Below, piece after piece: positions 25,995 through 33,713 of a stretch of DNA of 37,304 bases. The notes under the pieces are model-generated. The model saw only the letters and a list, made by a program, of their open reading frames with translations. It had not been told where the DNA came from and did no database searches. How positions within the stretch are numbered: the first letter of the stretch is position 1; each line of letters opens with the position of its first letter. The position numbers and the translations under genes are program-made. This DNA is from an uncultured Alphaproteobacteria bacterium (GTDB lineage Bacteria > Pseudomonadota > Alphaproteobacteria > RF32 > CAG-239): NCBI GenBank assembly GCA_944391335.1, contig CALXTF010000012.1, positions 1 to 37,304 of the forward strand. The letters run 5' to 3'.

Positions 25995-26477
25995 TCATTC
26001 ATTGAAGGATTGCCAACCAGTCATGTCTACGACTTTGACACGAGCTTGATCAAAATCTTGTTTACTTAACGTAATTTGGCTCCCGTCGCTTGTAACAAGA
26101 GCAAGATTTTCATCATTTTCCTCTACTTGATGGCCGAAATTACCAAAGACACCTTGAATTTCCTGAGCCCAACCGCCGAAGAATGACAGAACGACCATTT
26201 TCTGGTTTTTAGCGATTCGGATTTTGACGCAGGATTTTTTTTCTAAAGCATCATAAGCCGACGCAATTGAAACGAATTCGGTCATACGATCTGTTGAATC
26301 CTTTTTGCACCAGTAATAACCGCCTTCTTCACTTGCCATATTGCAATACAATGGCATATCAACCGCGATATTCCTTGTTTCGATATTTGAAACCAAGACC
26401 GTTTTTTCACTTTGCGGATAAGCCGCCGATACTGTAAAAGAAAACAATGCTACAGCAATAAAAAAAATTTTTTTCAT
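25995..26477 (-). CDS. Orphan exported protein
   Basis: A 160-residue protein with a clean signal peptide (MKKIFFIAVALFSFTVSA, cleavage before AYPQS). The mature part has three Cys (LYCNM, YYWCKK, KSCVKI) and an otherwise mixed beta-type sequence; I do not recognise a domain. It has its own consensus promoter and a perfect hairpin terminator, so it is monocistronic. There is no Shine-Dalgarno, only an A/T-rich leader before the ATG, unlike most neighbours. Base composition appears a little richer in GC than adjacent genes. DsbA lies next upstream on the same strand but is separated by its own terminator; the odd number of Cys makes a disulfide plausible but not certain. Confidence 0.7.
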   Translation of the reverse strand: MKKIFFIAVALFSFTVSAAYPQSEKTVLVSNIETRNIAVDMPLYCNMASEEGGYYWCKKDSTDRMTEFVSIASAYDALEKKSCVKIRIAKNQKMVVLSFFGGWAQEIQGVFGNFGHQVEENDENLALVTSDGSQITLSKQDFDQARVKVVDMTGWQSFNE

Positions 26478-26540
26478 ATTTATAAAGATTTAAAAAAATA
26501 GACACACTAATCAAATAAATTAATATCACTTTACAAGCAT

Positions 26541-26569
26541 ATTGTATCTTGCCATAAAATGTTTGTCAA
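26541..26569 (-). promoter_or_regulatory. Consensus sigma-70 promoter of the exported orphan
   Basis: On the minus strand TTGACA (26569-26564), a 17-base spacer and TACAAT (26546-26541) lie about 64 bases upstream of the start codon at 26477. Confidence 0.65.
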
Positions 26570-26582
26570 TATTTTTTTGTAT

Positions 26583-26618
26583 AAAAAAGAACAGAAAGAA
26601 ATTTTTCTGTTCTTTTTT
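26583..26618 (-). terminator. Terminator of the DsbA-like gene
   Basis: A 15-bp stem (26583-26597 with 26604-26618; core GAACAGAAA/TTTCTGTTC) with a six-base loop and flanking A/T runs lies 26 bases past the dsbA stop. The symmetric tails would allow termination in either direction. Confidence 0.8.
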
Positions 26619-26643
26619 ATAATTTAATATGAAAGATAATATT

Positions 26644-27393
26644 TTAATTTTTTAATTCATCTATATTATCTTGAATGACAAGAGCATCAAGCGTTTGCAG
26701 CATATTGCCGTTTAGGATCAAAGTTGGCACACCGCCGACTTGGATTTTTCCGGCTAATTCACTATTGGCATCCATAATATTATTGATTTTATCGCTATCA
26801 ACATCGGCTTTAAATTTTTCCATATCAAGACCGATTTTTTTAGCTGCTTCATTAATTTTATCTTCATTAACCGGAGCTTCAATAGCGAACAAAGCATTAT
26901 GCATTTCGACAAATTTTCCTTGTTCTGCTGCAGCTAAAGAAGCTCTGGCGGCATAATCGGAATAAGAAGCAACAAAAGCTAAAGGTTTAAAGACAACTTT
27001 AATATCTTGGTTATTATCTATAACTTTATTGAGTTCAGGGAAGAGTCTATGACAGAAACCACAACCGTAATCATAAAATTCGACCAAAACAATTTCGGCA
27101 TTTTCATCACCAACAAATGGCGAATTTGGATTATTATTAATGTCATTAATATTATCTTTGATTATTTGATTAGCGGCAGCCAAGGCTTGTTCCTGCATTT
27201 TTTGTTGATATCTTTGCATTGCGTTAAAAATGATTTCAGGTTTGTCATTTAAAATTGCTTCGACATCAGCGGCTGTAACAGTAACTTTAGCCGGCTCATT
27301 TTCTTCTGTATTCTGGCAGGGATAATAAACTTTTACCAAAGCTGCGGCAGAAAACAGCAAAGCTAAAATTGAAATAAAAAGTATTTTTTTCAT
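26644..27393 (-). CDS. DsbA-family thiol-disulfide oxidoreductase
   Basis: A 249-residue periplasmic protein of the DsbA/Com1-like group. A signal or anchor helix lies at residues 4-20, then a helical linker (about 38-85) before the thioredoxin fold. The active site is Cys111-Gly-Phe-Cys114 in DYGCGFCHRLFP, and the cis-Pro loop reads VGGVPTLI. The N-terminal helical extension is typical of alphaproteobacterial and Com1 relatives, some of which are isomerase-like rather than oxidases. No DsbB lies nearby. It may oxidise exported proteins such as the Cys-containing neighbour at 25995, which is only a neighbourhood guess. Confidence 0.88.
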   Translation of the reverse strand: MKKILFISILALLFSAAALVKVYYPCQNTEENEPAKVTVTAADVEAILNDKPEIIFNAMQRYQQKMQEQALAAANQIIKDNINDINNNPNSPFVGDENAEIVLVEFYDYGCGFCHRLFPELNKVIDNNQDIKVVFKPLAFVASYSDYAARASLAAAEQGKFVEMHNALFAIEAPVNEDKINEAAKKIGLDMEKFKADVDSDKINNIMDANSELAGKIQVGGVPTLILNGNMLQTLDALVIQDNIDELKN

Positions 27394-27563
27394 AATTTTT
27401 TCCTTGTTAGAGTGTTATGTAACAAATCATCTATAATTTAATTAACTTTCTTATTATTTACAAGAATAAAAATTTTTTATTCTAAAAAAAGAGTTTTTAT
27501 TAACTTTTCAGGATTATACTTAATTTAGAGTGTTAAATTTCATATTTTAATCAAGGAACTGAT

Positions 27564-28220
27564 ATGCTGCATATAAAATTTCCCGTTATTTCCAGAACCA
27601 AAGCATTAGAAGATAAAATAGATATTTTCCATGATATGCTTATTGAGGCAGCTATAACCTTTCGCCATTCAATTAAAATTTTTCTCAATAATGATCATAG
27701 CGAATATAAAAAAATTAACAAAAAAATTAAAAACATAGAGAATCAAGCTGATCAACTTCGTCGAGACATTGAAAATGATCTTTATTCACAAAATCTACTT
27801 CCTAATTTGCAAGCCGATATTTTGCAATTAATTGAAAGTCTTGATAAAATTAATAATCAAATTGATGACGTGATTTACAAATTTTATATTGAACAACCCT
27901 ATATACCAACAAAATTTCATTTTAAACTGATTGAATTATGTGATCAAGTCGCCAATTGTGTTGAAAATATGGCTATTGCCTCTCGGGCATTTTTTAAAAA
28001 CCATAATACCGTTAGAGATTATTCATATAAAGTATATATTTTAGAACAAGAATCAGATCAAACTTATAATGATATAAAAAAAGCAATTTTTAATTCGGAT
28101 ATGGAATTAGCCAACAAATTACAACTCGATCTCTTAACTACCGAAGTGGCAGATATTGCGGATATAGCAGAAGATTGTGCCGATGAAATTCTTATTTTTA
28201 CTTTAAAGAGAGATATTTAA
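27564..28220 (+). CDS. DUF47/PhoU-like Pit accessory protein
   Basis: A 218-residue all-helical cytoplasmic protein of the DUF47 family (PF01865; TIGR00153), a PhoU-like protein coupled to Pit phosphate transporters. Visible features are KIDIFHDMLIEAA, NIENQADQLRRDIENDL and the acidic ADIADIAEDCADEI near the end, matching the E/D-x-x-D metal-binding pattern of PhoU folds. Its stop overlaps the ATG of the transporter (TAATG), so translation is coupled. It probably modulates phosphate uptake. AAGGAA lies before the ATG. Confidence 0.9.
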   Translation: MLHIKFPVISRTKALEDKIDIFHDMLIEAAITFRHSIKIFLNNDHSEYKKINKKIKNIENQADQLRRDIENDLYSQNLLPNLQADILQLIESLDKINNQIDDVIYKFYIEQPYIPTKFHFKLIELCDQVANCVENMAIASRAFFKNHNTVRDYSYKVYILEQESDQTYNDIKKAIFNSDMELANKLQLDLLTTEVADIADIAEDCADEILIFTLKRDI

Positions 28221-29269
28221 TGTTTTCGTATTTGTTTATTTTAAGCAGTGGTCTTTTTCTCGGATGGTCCTTAGGAGCAAATGATGGTGCGAATATTTTC
28301 GGCACAGCTGTTGGCACAAAAATGTTAAAATTCCGTACAGCGGCGTTTATTGCCTCAATATTTGTCATTATCGGCGCGGTTACCGGCGGCAGCTATGCCG
28401 CAAAAACACTTAACGAATTGGGAAATGTCAACGCGCCGACCGGTGCTTTTATGGTTTGTCTTGCAGCGGCTTTAGCTGTTTATTGGATGACAAAAAGCAA
28501 AATTTCTGTTTCCACATCGCAAGCCATTATCGGAGCTATTATCGGTTGGAATATATATAGCAATAAACAAACCAATATTGAACTGCTTTCAAAAATTATC
28601 GGCACTTGGATTTTTTGTCCTGTTTTAGCCGGTCTTTTAGCTGTTACTCTTTATTTTCTGTTGCGTTTTATTATCAAACATGGTCATTTCAGTCTCTTAC
28701 AGCAAGACTTTTACACGCGTATAGGATTAATTTTAACCGGTGCTTTTGGAGCTTATGCTCTCGGAGCAAACAATATTGCTAATATTATGGGGGTGTTTGT
28801 ATCTTCTAATCCTTTACAACCTCTAAGTTTTACCGCTAATTTGAAATTAAATCCCGAACAAATTTTATTTCTGTTAGGCGGTATTTCTATTGCTATTGGT
28901 ATTATTACATATTCTGAACACACCATACAAACAGTTGGACGCAATATTTTTTTAATGAGTCCTTTAGCTGCTTGGGTGGTCGTTATTGCTCAATCTCTGG
29001 TATTGTTTTTATTTTCTTCCAACGCTTTATCTGATTTTATGGAAAAACATAATTTATTATCCATTCCTCCTGTTCCCGTATCAAGTTCTCAAGCTGTAAT
29101 TGGAGCCGTAATTGGAATAGGTCTTTTAAAAGGCGGTCATGGCATAAATTGGGGATTAATCGGTAAAATTTTTATAGGTTGGATTATAACACCTTTGATT
29201 GCCGCTTTACTCTGTTTTACTTCTCTATTTTTTTTAGAAAATGTTTTTAATTTAATAGTCTATAATTAA
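28220..29269 (+). CDS. pit: Low-affinity inorganic phosphate transporter, Pit family
   Basis: A 349-residue Pit-type (PF01384) inner-membrane transporter that imports phosphate, probably as a metal-phosphate complex with protons. The duplicated family signature is seen as GANDGANIFGTAVG (about residues 19-32) and GANNIANIMGVFVS (about 182-195), with VSTSQAIIGAIIG and VSSSQAVIGAVIG as the second pair of internal repeats. About ten helices. Shorter than E. coli PitA (499) but normal for the bacterial form. It overlaps the DUF47 gene by one base. Confidence 0.93.
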   Translation: MFSYLFILSSGLFLGWSLGANDGANIFGTAVGTKMLKFRTAAFIASIFVIIGAVTGGSYAAKTLNELGNVNAPTGAFMVCLAAALAVYWMTKSKISVSTSQAIIGAIIGWNIYSNKQTNIELLSKIIGTWIFCPVLAGLLAVTLYFLLRFIIKHGHFSLLQQDFYTRIGLILTGAFGAYALGANNIANIMGVFVSSNPLQPLSFTANLKLNPEQILFLLGGISIAIGIITYSEHTIQTVGRNIFLMSPLAAWVVVIAQSLVLFLFSSNALSDFMEKHNLLSIPPVPVSSSQAVIGAVIGIGLLKGGHGINWGLIGKIFIGWIITPLIAALLCFTSLFFLENVFNLIVYN

Positions 29270-29295
29270 TTCATCTTTTATTAATCTCACATATT

Positions 29296-29324
29296 TTGAG
29301 TAAAAATTAACTATCTCATAATTA
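29296..29324 (+). promoter_or_regulatory. Possible promoter of the second AI-2E permease
   Basis: TTGAGT (29296-29301), a 17-base spacer and TAATTA (29319-29324) lie 32 bases before the ATG at 29357. Confidence 0.35.
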
Positions 29325-29356
29325 TATTAATATAAATTATTTATCAAGGAGAGATC

Positions 29357-30406
29357 ATGACATTTAATATTTCAGAATTTATTCGTACCAACAGAGTCTA
29401 TGTTATATGGGCGATTTTTATGGGATTATTATATCTTTTTCGTGATATGTTTGGTTTGGTTTTTATTACTTTTATCATGTGTTTTATTGTTTCGGGAATA
29501 ACTCATTTTTTACGGCGAAAATATCAATTAAACAGAAGAGTCGTTGTTGTTTGTATATATTTTATTTTTTCAATGGGTGTATGCGCATTTTTAGTTTATA
29601 TTCCTCCAAAACTTTTATCCGAAACCATCAATTTTACAGAACAATTACCGCAAAGTATTAATTCCGTTAAAAATTGGCTTAATAAAAATCTCGGAACAAA
29701 CGAATTGGTTGCTCCTTTATTACCTCAAATAAAAGAAGCCGTAATGCCCGAAAGTGTTGTTGTCAGCGTATGGAATATTGTTCGGGGAATGTTAGAGAAA
29801 GGATTGCATTATTTTGGTTGGTTTTTTCTGGCTATACTATTTAGTTTTCTGATTATGTTTGATTTACCGGAATTGTCCCGAGGCGTCCGACGCCTGCGTT
29901 TCACTCGTCTGGCAGAATCTTATAGAGAGACATCCGACAGCATTGTTCTTTTTGCTAAAGTCGTTGGTGAAAATTTTAGAGCTCAATTAATGATTTCGGC
30001 AATAAATACAATTTTAACGGCCATAGGTCTTCATTTTCTAGGGATTAAAGCTATTGCGCTTTTATGCACGATTGTTTTTATGTGCGGTTTAATTCCTGTT
30101 TTAGGAATGTGGATATCTTCCGTACCGATTGTACTTATGGCTATTAACAGCGGTGGTATCGAGCTTGGTTTTTGGGCTTTATTAATGATTATTATAATTC
30201 ATATGCTTGAAGCTTATGTTTTAAATCCAAGAATAGTTTCTTCCGTCATGCATATTAATCCGGTTATGACACTTATCATTTTATATATTGCTCATGGTAT
30301 GATCGGTATGTGGGGAATGCTGCTCGGCGTCCCAACAGCCGTATATATATATAGAAAAATAAATATAGTTCAGAATATGCCGATAAGTATAAGTAAAACC
30401 GAATAA
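29357..30406 (+). CDS. AI-2E family transporter, copy 2
   Basis: A 349-residue polytopic membrane protein of the AI-2E transporter family, diverged from the copy at 14396. It has the N-terminal helical pair (about residues 14-70), a soluble segment, FSFLIMFDLPEL near residue 162, CGLIPVLGMWISSVPIVLMA near 235 and the C-terminal LEAYVLNPRIVSSVMHINP followed by GMWGMLLGVPTA. AAGGAGAG precedes the ATG. It lies 87 bases after pit with its own possible promoter, so it is likely monocistronic. Substrate unknown; the duplication within 15 kb suggests different substrates or conditions. Confidence 0.85.
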   Translation: MTFNISEFIRTNRVYVIWAIFMGLLYLFRDMFGLVFITFIMCFIVSGITHFLRRKYQLNRRVVVVCIYFIFSMGVCAFLVYIPPKLLSETINFTEQLPQSINSVKNWLNKNLGTNELVAPLLPQIKEAVMPESVVVSVWNIVRGMLEKGLHYFGWFFLAILFSFLIMFDLPELSRGVRRLRFTRLAESYRETSDSIVLFAKVVGENFRAQLMISAINTILTAIGLHFLGIKAIALLCTIVFMCGLIPVLGMWISSVPIVLMAINSGGIELGFWALLMIIIIHMLEAYVLNPRIVSSVMHINPVMTLIILYIAHGMIGMWGMLLGVPTAVYIYRKINIVQNMPISISKTE

Positions 30407-30491
30407 TAGTGATATTTTTCACATAAATTTATAAATCTTATTAAGTAAAAGGTAAAATAAATCATATTTATCTTTTTACCGACACAAACAG

Positions 30492-30530
30492 TAAGCCCTT
30501 GTTGTACAAAAAACAACAAGGGCTTATTTT
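30492..30530. terminator. Terminator between the AI-2E gene and the orphan
   Basis: A 14-bp perfect stem, TAAGCCCTTGTTGT (30492-30505) with its complement (30513-30526), is followed by TTTT on the plus strand. It lies between convergent genes and may also stop the minus-strand transcript, though the T-run there is poor. Confidence 0.8.
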
Positions 30531-30957
30531 ACATTTCTGCGACTGCTCCATCTTTATAGATGAAACTTTGAGGTTCATAGCGTCCCAATGGATCTTTCAT
30601 ATAAAAGATTTCACCATCAGGAATTTCATCAAAGAAGATTCTTTCTCTTTTTCCGGTAACAAGTATTTTGGTTATATTTACATCTTTTGACGCAAATACT
30701 TTCACATACACGATTCCTTTTAACGGCTTACGACCATAAGGAGCGGTACCGGCAAAATCACAAACAAAACATGGACATCCGACAGAATCATCATCTTCCA
30801 TATCTCTGGAGAACCAACCTAATTTAATTTGTGTACAGGCTTTCTGATTTTCATGATCAAACAGATCCAGCTTACCTGACAGCCTATTTGAGAATAAGAA
30901 AGCCTTCATCAACTGCAAAGCTTGTTCTGCTGTTGAAACTACGATTTTTCTTTTCAT
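30529..30957 (-). CDS. Orphan cytoplasmic protein with CPCFVC motif
   Basis: A 142-residue soluble protein without signal peptide or membrane helix, not recognised. It contains a tight Cys cluster, GCPCFVCDF (residues 60-68), which might bind metal, and a beta-rich C-terminal half (GIVYVKVFASKD, GEIFYMKDPLGRY). It is monocistronic with a TTGACA-type promoter and a shared terminator. Like the orphan at 25995, it has no Shine-Dalgarno, only an A/T-rich leader, and appears slightly richer in GC than neighbours. No function can be proposed. Confidence 0.65.
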   Translation of the reverse strand: MKRKIVVSTAEQALQLMKAFLFSNRLSGKLDLFDHENQKACTQIKLGWFSRDMEDDDSVGCPCFVCDFAGTAPYGRKPLKGIVYVKVFASKDVNITKILVTGKRERIFFDEIPDGEIFYMKDPLGRYEPQSFIYKDGAVAEM

Positions 30958-30993
30958 ATTTTAATAATTTAACAAAAATTAACATTCGACAAT

Positions 30994-31022
30994 ATGTTAT
31001 CTAAAAATAATTATTTTGTCAA
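30994..31022 (-). promoter_or_regulatory. Promoter of the CPCFVC orphan
   Basis: On the minus strand TTGACA (31022-31017), a 17-base spacer and TAACAT (30999-30994) lie about 37 bases before the start codon. Confidence 0.5.
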
Positions 31023-31047
31023 CAAAATCTTAAAAATATTTTTTAAA

Positions 31048-31076
31048 TTTACAATTTAAAAACATTCACCTATTAT
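31048..31076 (+). promoter_or_regulatory. Promoter of the phosphatase gene
   Basis: TTTACA (31048-31053), a 17-base spacer and TATTAT (31071-31076) lie 35 bases before the ATG at 31112. Confidence 0.5.
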
Positions 31077-31111
31077 GAAAAATAATTATTTGATTTTGAC
31101 ACAGAAGAAAA

Positions 31112-31570
31112 ATGATAAAAGTTTTATTTGTATGTTTAGGAAATATCTGCCGTTCACCAATGGCTGAATTTATATTTAAAAATATGCTATCCCAAAAAGG
31201 ACTAACAGACAAATTTGAAATAGCTTCTGCCGCAACGGAAAGTTATAACGAGATATCTCATACGGGAATGCATTATATGGCAAAAAAAACTCTTAAATCC
31301 ATGAATGTTCCCTATACCGAACATTATTCCCGTTGCATACGTCCACAAGATTACCAGCATTTTGATTATATTTTAGCAATGGATGACAGTAATATTGAAG
31401 ATATTCAATCTATTGTCGGAAAAGATATCAAGAACAAAATTCATCGACTATTAGATTTCACCACACAACCGAGGAATATTAAAGATCCCTGGTACACGGG
31501 TAATTTTGATGAAACTTATTGGGATATTATTGAAGGCTGCGAGACCTTTTTAAAATATTTAAAACTTTAA
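31112..31570 (+). CDS. Low-molecular-weight protein tyrosine phosphatase
   Basis: A 152-residue LMW-PTP. The phosphate-binding loop is VCLGNICRSPMAE with nucleophile Cys8 and Arg14, and the general-acid Asp lies in the DPWYTGNF loop near residue 129. The length and the two flanking blocks match the eukaryote-like bacterial class (VGKDIKNKIHRLLDF, then a final helix). It could dephosphorylate tyrosine-phosphorylated proteins or act on small phosphates; no tyrosine kinase or capsule gene lies next to it, so its role is open. A promoter lies directly upstream and a terminator downstream, so it is a single-gene unit. Confidence 0.93.
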   Translation: MIKVLFVCLGNICRSPMAEFIFKNMLSQKGLTDKFEIASAATESYNEISHTGMHYMAKKTLKSMNVPYTEHYSRCIRPQDYQHFDYILAMDDSNIEDIQSIVGKDIKNKIHRLLDFTTQPRNIKDPWYTGNFDETYWDIIEGCETFLKYLKL

Positions 31571-31585
31571 TTGATACAAAAACAA

Positions 31586-31610
31586 AGCGGTTTCTTACTG
31601 AAACCGCCTT
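31586..31610. terminator. Bidirectional terminator after the phosphatase gene
   Basis: GCGGTTTC (31586-31593) pairs with GAAACCGC (31599-31606) around TTACT. The plus side ends CTTT; the minus side is followed by TTTGTTTTTG, a better T-run, which implies a converging minus-strand transcript from the miniprotein ORF at 31628. Confidence 0.75.
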
Positions 31611-31627
31611 TAATCATGAACAACGAC

Positions 31628-31774
31628 CTAATTTTTACCGCCCTTTTTAGAAAGGTGTTCAAGATACTTCTTCACTGGCCAAGGAATTAAGTTATAACAA
31701 TAACACACAACTCGCCCCAAATACCTCAAACATGAGCTTCCAAGAAGCATAAATAAAAAAAATATTGCGAACAT
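31628..31774 (-). CDS. Predicted 48-residue single-pass membrane miniprotein
   Basis: A 48-codon ORF from the ATG at 31774 to the TAG at 31628. It begins MFAIFFLFMLLGSS, a hydrophobic helix, continues with aromatic and Cys residues (VVCYCYNLIPWPVKKY) and ends in a basic tail (LSKKGGKN). This hydrophobic-plus-basic layout is common for small bacterial membrane proteins. No Shine-Dalgarno precedes it; a TATAAT-like stretch lies about a dozen bases upstream, so the message could be leaderless. A second ATG lies eight codons in. Downstream on its strand is a hairpin with a good T-run. It is not part of any longer gene and fills the phosphatase-to-reductase gap. Function unknown. Confidence 0.5.
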   Translation of the reverse strand: MFAIFFLFMLLGSSCLRYLGRVVCYCYNLIPWPVKKYLEHLSKKGGKN

Positions 31775-32012
31775 AAATATAATTATAATATAATAGAAAA
31801 TAATTTTTTAAAACTATATTTAGTATAAAAACATTCATGCCAAAAATCAAGATAAATTTGAATAATTATCTATTATATTGGTTCTGAAAATGGGATTGAA
31901 AAGGCTCCGATATCTTTCATGGAAAAATTTTTCTGATATTATAAATATTCTAGCTGCCATAAATTAAACCAAAGAATAAACATACTAGCTAATTAATTAT
32001 TATTTTTATGTT
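31775..32012. other. AT-rich intergenic stretch without a supported gene
   Basis: The 238 bases between the miniprotein ORF and the stop of the reductase gene are very AT-rich. I see only a 25-codon plus-strand frame at 31890-31967 with no ribosome site, and no hairpin with a T-run clearly ending the reductase transcript. Confidence 0.5.
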
Positions 32013-33620
32013 TCAATTTTCTTGTACCATCTTATAAAAAGTCCAACCACCAGAATAACTCAATACATTTCTAAAACCATGCTGCATTAATATTCGAGCC
32101 ACCACATAGCTTGTATAACCTTTAAAACAATGCACCATAATTGTTTTATCTTTAGGCAGTTCATTAATTCTTGCCCTAATTTGCGCGGCAGGAATATTAA
32201 CCGCTCCCTCGATATGTTCTTGTTCATAAACATTGTGCGGACGCACATCTAATACCGTCATATCGGCGAAATCTGTTCCGAAATAAGGTCTTAATAAACC
32301 TTGACGCACATTTTCTATGGCCATTCCCATAATATTTATTGGATCTTTTGCTCCGGAATATGGCGGAGCATAACATAATTCGGCATCTCGTAAATCTGCC
32401 GTTGTTCCATGCAAACGCATAATGGTTGCAATCACATCTATACGTTTATCAACACCATCTTTACCAACGGCTTGCGCTCCAAGAATTTTTCCATTTTTAT
32501 CATACAAAACTTTTAAAAAAATCATCTCTGCATTTGGATAATATCCGGCATGTGAATTAGCAACAATAACCATCTTTTCATAATTGACGCCTATTTTTTG
32601 CAATTGTTTTTCATTATTACCGGTAAAAGCTGCCGTCATATCAAAAACTTTAACGATTCCCGTTCCTTGACTTCCCGTATATGGATAAGGACTATTCCGC
32701 GCGATATGATCAGCAATTAATCGTCCTTGACGATTTGCAGGTCCGGCTAAAGCGATCATCTGCCTTTGCCCTGAAACAAAATTTTTAACAGCTACACTAT
32801 CGCCGCATGCATAAATATCAGAAAAATTTGTTTGCATATATTCATTTGTAACAATTAACCCTTGTTGAGTTAATTCGATTCCTGCGTCTTTTGCTAATTC
32901 TGTTTCCGGTTTAACTCCAATAGCCAATATCATCATATCTGCAAGAATTTTTTTCCCTGAGCTAAGTTCTATACCATCAACAAAAACATTTTTTAAACCA
33001 TCGCCAAGATAAAGCTTTATTCCTTTATCTTTCATTTCACGATGAATAACAGCAGCCATATCTTGATCAAGCGGCATTAAAACTTGCGAAGCCATTTCCA
33101 CTAAAGATGTTGTAACACCCAAACGACATAAATTTTCCGCCACTTCTATGCCTATAAGACCACCACCGACAACAACTGCTTTTTGAGGTTTGTTGGTTGC
33201 GATAAAAGCTTTAATTTTATCTGCGTCGGCTAAACTTTTAACTGTAAAACAGGGCAAATTATACAATCCGCTGATAGCTGGAATAAAGGCTTTTGCACCC
33301 GTTGAAAGCACTAATTTGTCATATTCAAAAACTTCACCGTTATTGGTAACAATATTTTTAGCCTGTGGATTAATTTTAATAATCTCTGTATTCAAGTTAA
33401 TATCAATATTAAATAACTTTTTCATCAACGCAGGTGTTGCAACTTGCATATTATCACGATTCTCAATCACCCCACCGATGAAATACGGTAAACCGCAGCT
33501 GGCTATTGATGTTTCAGAGCTTTTTTCAAATATAGTGATTTGCGCGTTTTCATCCAATCTTCGCATTCTGGCGGCAAAACTTGCGCCACCTGCTCCTCCG
33601 CCGACAACAACAATTTTCAT
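32013..33620 (-). CDS. CoA-disulfide/persulfide reductase fused to rhodanese
   Basis: A 535-residue FAD-dependent pyridine nucleotide-disulfide oxidoreductase with a C-terminal rhodanese domain, the CoADR-Rhd (Npsr-like) architecture. The FAD fold starts at VVVGGGAGGASFAARMRR, the single redox Cys42 is in ASCGLPYFIGG, the NAD(P) fold is AVVVGGGLIGIEVAEN, and IYACGDS is the second FAD motif. The rhodanese part (about residues 450-535) has VLDVRPHNVYEQEHIEGAVN and a Cys in MVHCFKGYTSYVVAR. Such enzymes reduce CoA disulfide, CoA persulfide or polysulfide with NADH and help with sulfur or oxidative stress. GGAGAG precedes the ATG. Apparently a single-gene transcript. Confidence 0.92.
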   Translation of the reverse strand: MKIVVVGGGAGGASFAARMRRLDENAQITIFEKSSETSIASCGLPYFIGGVIENRDNMQVATPALMKKLFNIDINLNTEIIKINPQAKNIVTNNGEVFEYDKLVLSTGAKAFIPAISGLYNLPCFTVKSLADADKIKAFIATNKPQKAVVVGGGLIGIEVAENLCRLGVTTSLVEMASQVLMPLDQDMAAVIHREMKDKGIKLYLGDGLKNVFVDGIELSSGKKILADMMILAIGVKPETELAKDAGIELTQQGLIVTNEYMQTNFSDIYACGDSVAVKNFVSGQRQMIALAGPANRQGRLIADHIARNSPYPYTGSQGTGIVKVFDMTAAFTGNNEKQLQKIGVNYEKMVIVANSHAGYYPNAEMIFLKVLYDKNGKILGAQAVGKDGVDKRIDVIATIMRLHGTTADLRDAELCYAPPYSGAKDPINIMGMAIENVRQGLLRPYFGTDFADMTVLDVRPHNVYEQEHIEGAVNIPAAQIRARINELPKDKTIMVHCFKGYTSYVVARILMQHGFRNVLSYSGGWTFYKMVQEN

Positions 33621-33713
33621 TTTCTCTCCGTTACAAATTAAGAATAGTTATTATTTTATATATAAAAAATTATATATCAATAAGATATATATTTTACTCA
33701 CAAAATGAAGGTT

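Noticed and set aside
30451-30480. An imperfect hairpin GGTAAAA/TTTTTACC after the second AI-2E gene.
   Set aside because: It has a bulge and no following T-run; the strong terminator at 30492 explains transcript ending better.
31096-31101. A perfect TTGACA just before the phosphatase gene.
   Set aside because: Only ten bases separate it from the ATG, so it cannot serve as a -35 box for this gene; the pair at 31048/31071 fits instead.
31890-31967. A 25-codon plus-strand micro-ORF (MGLKRLRYLSWKNF...).
   Set aside because: No ribosome site, promoter or terminator; likely chance in AT-rich sequence.
33190-33708. A 172-codon plus-strand frame.
   Set aside because: It lies antisense to the well-supported CoA-disulfide reductase and has no protein-like motif or ribosome site.
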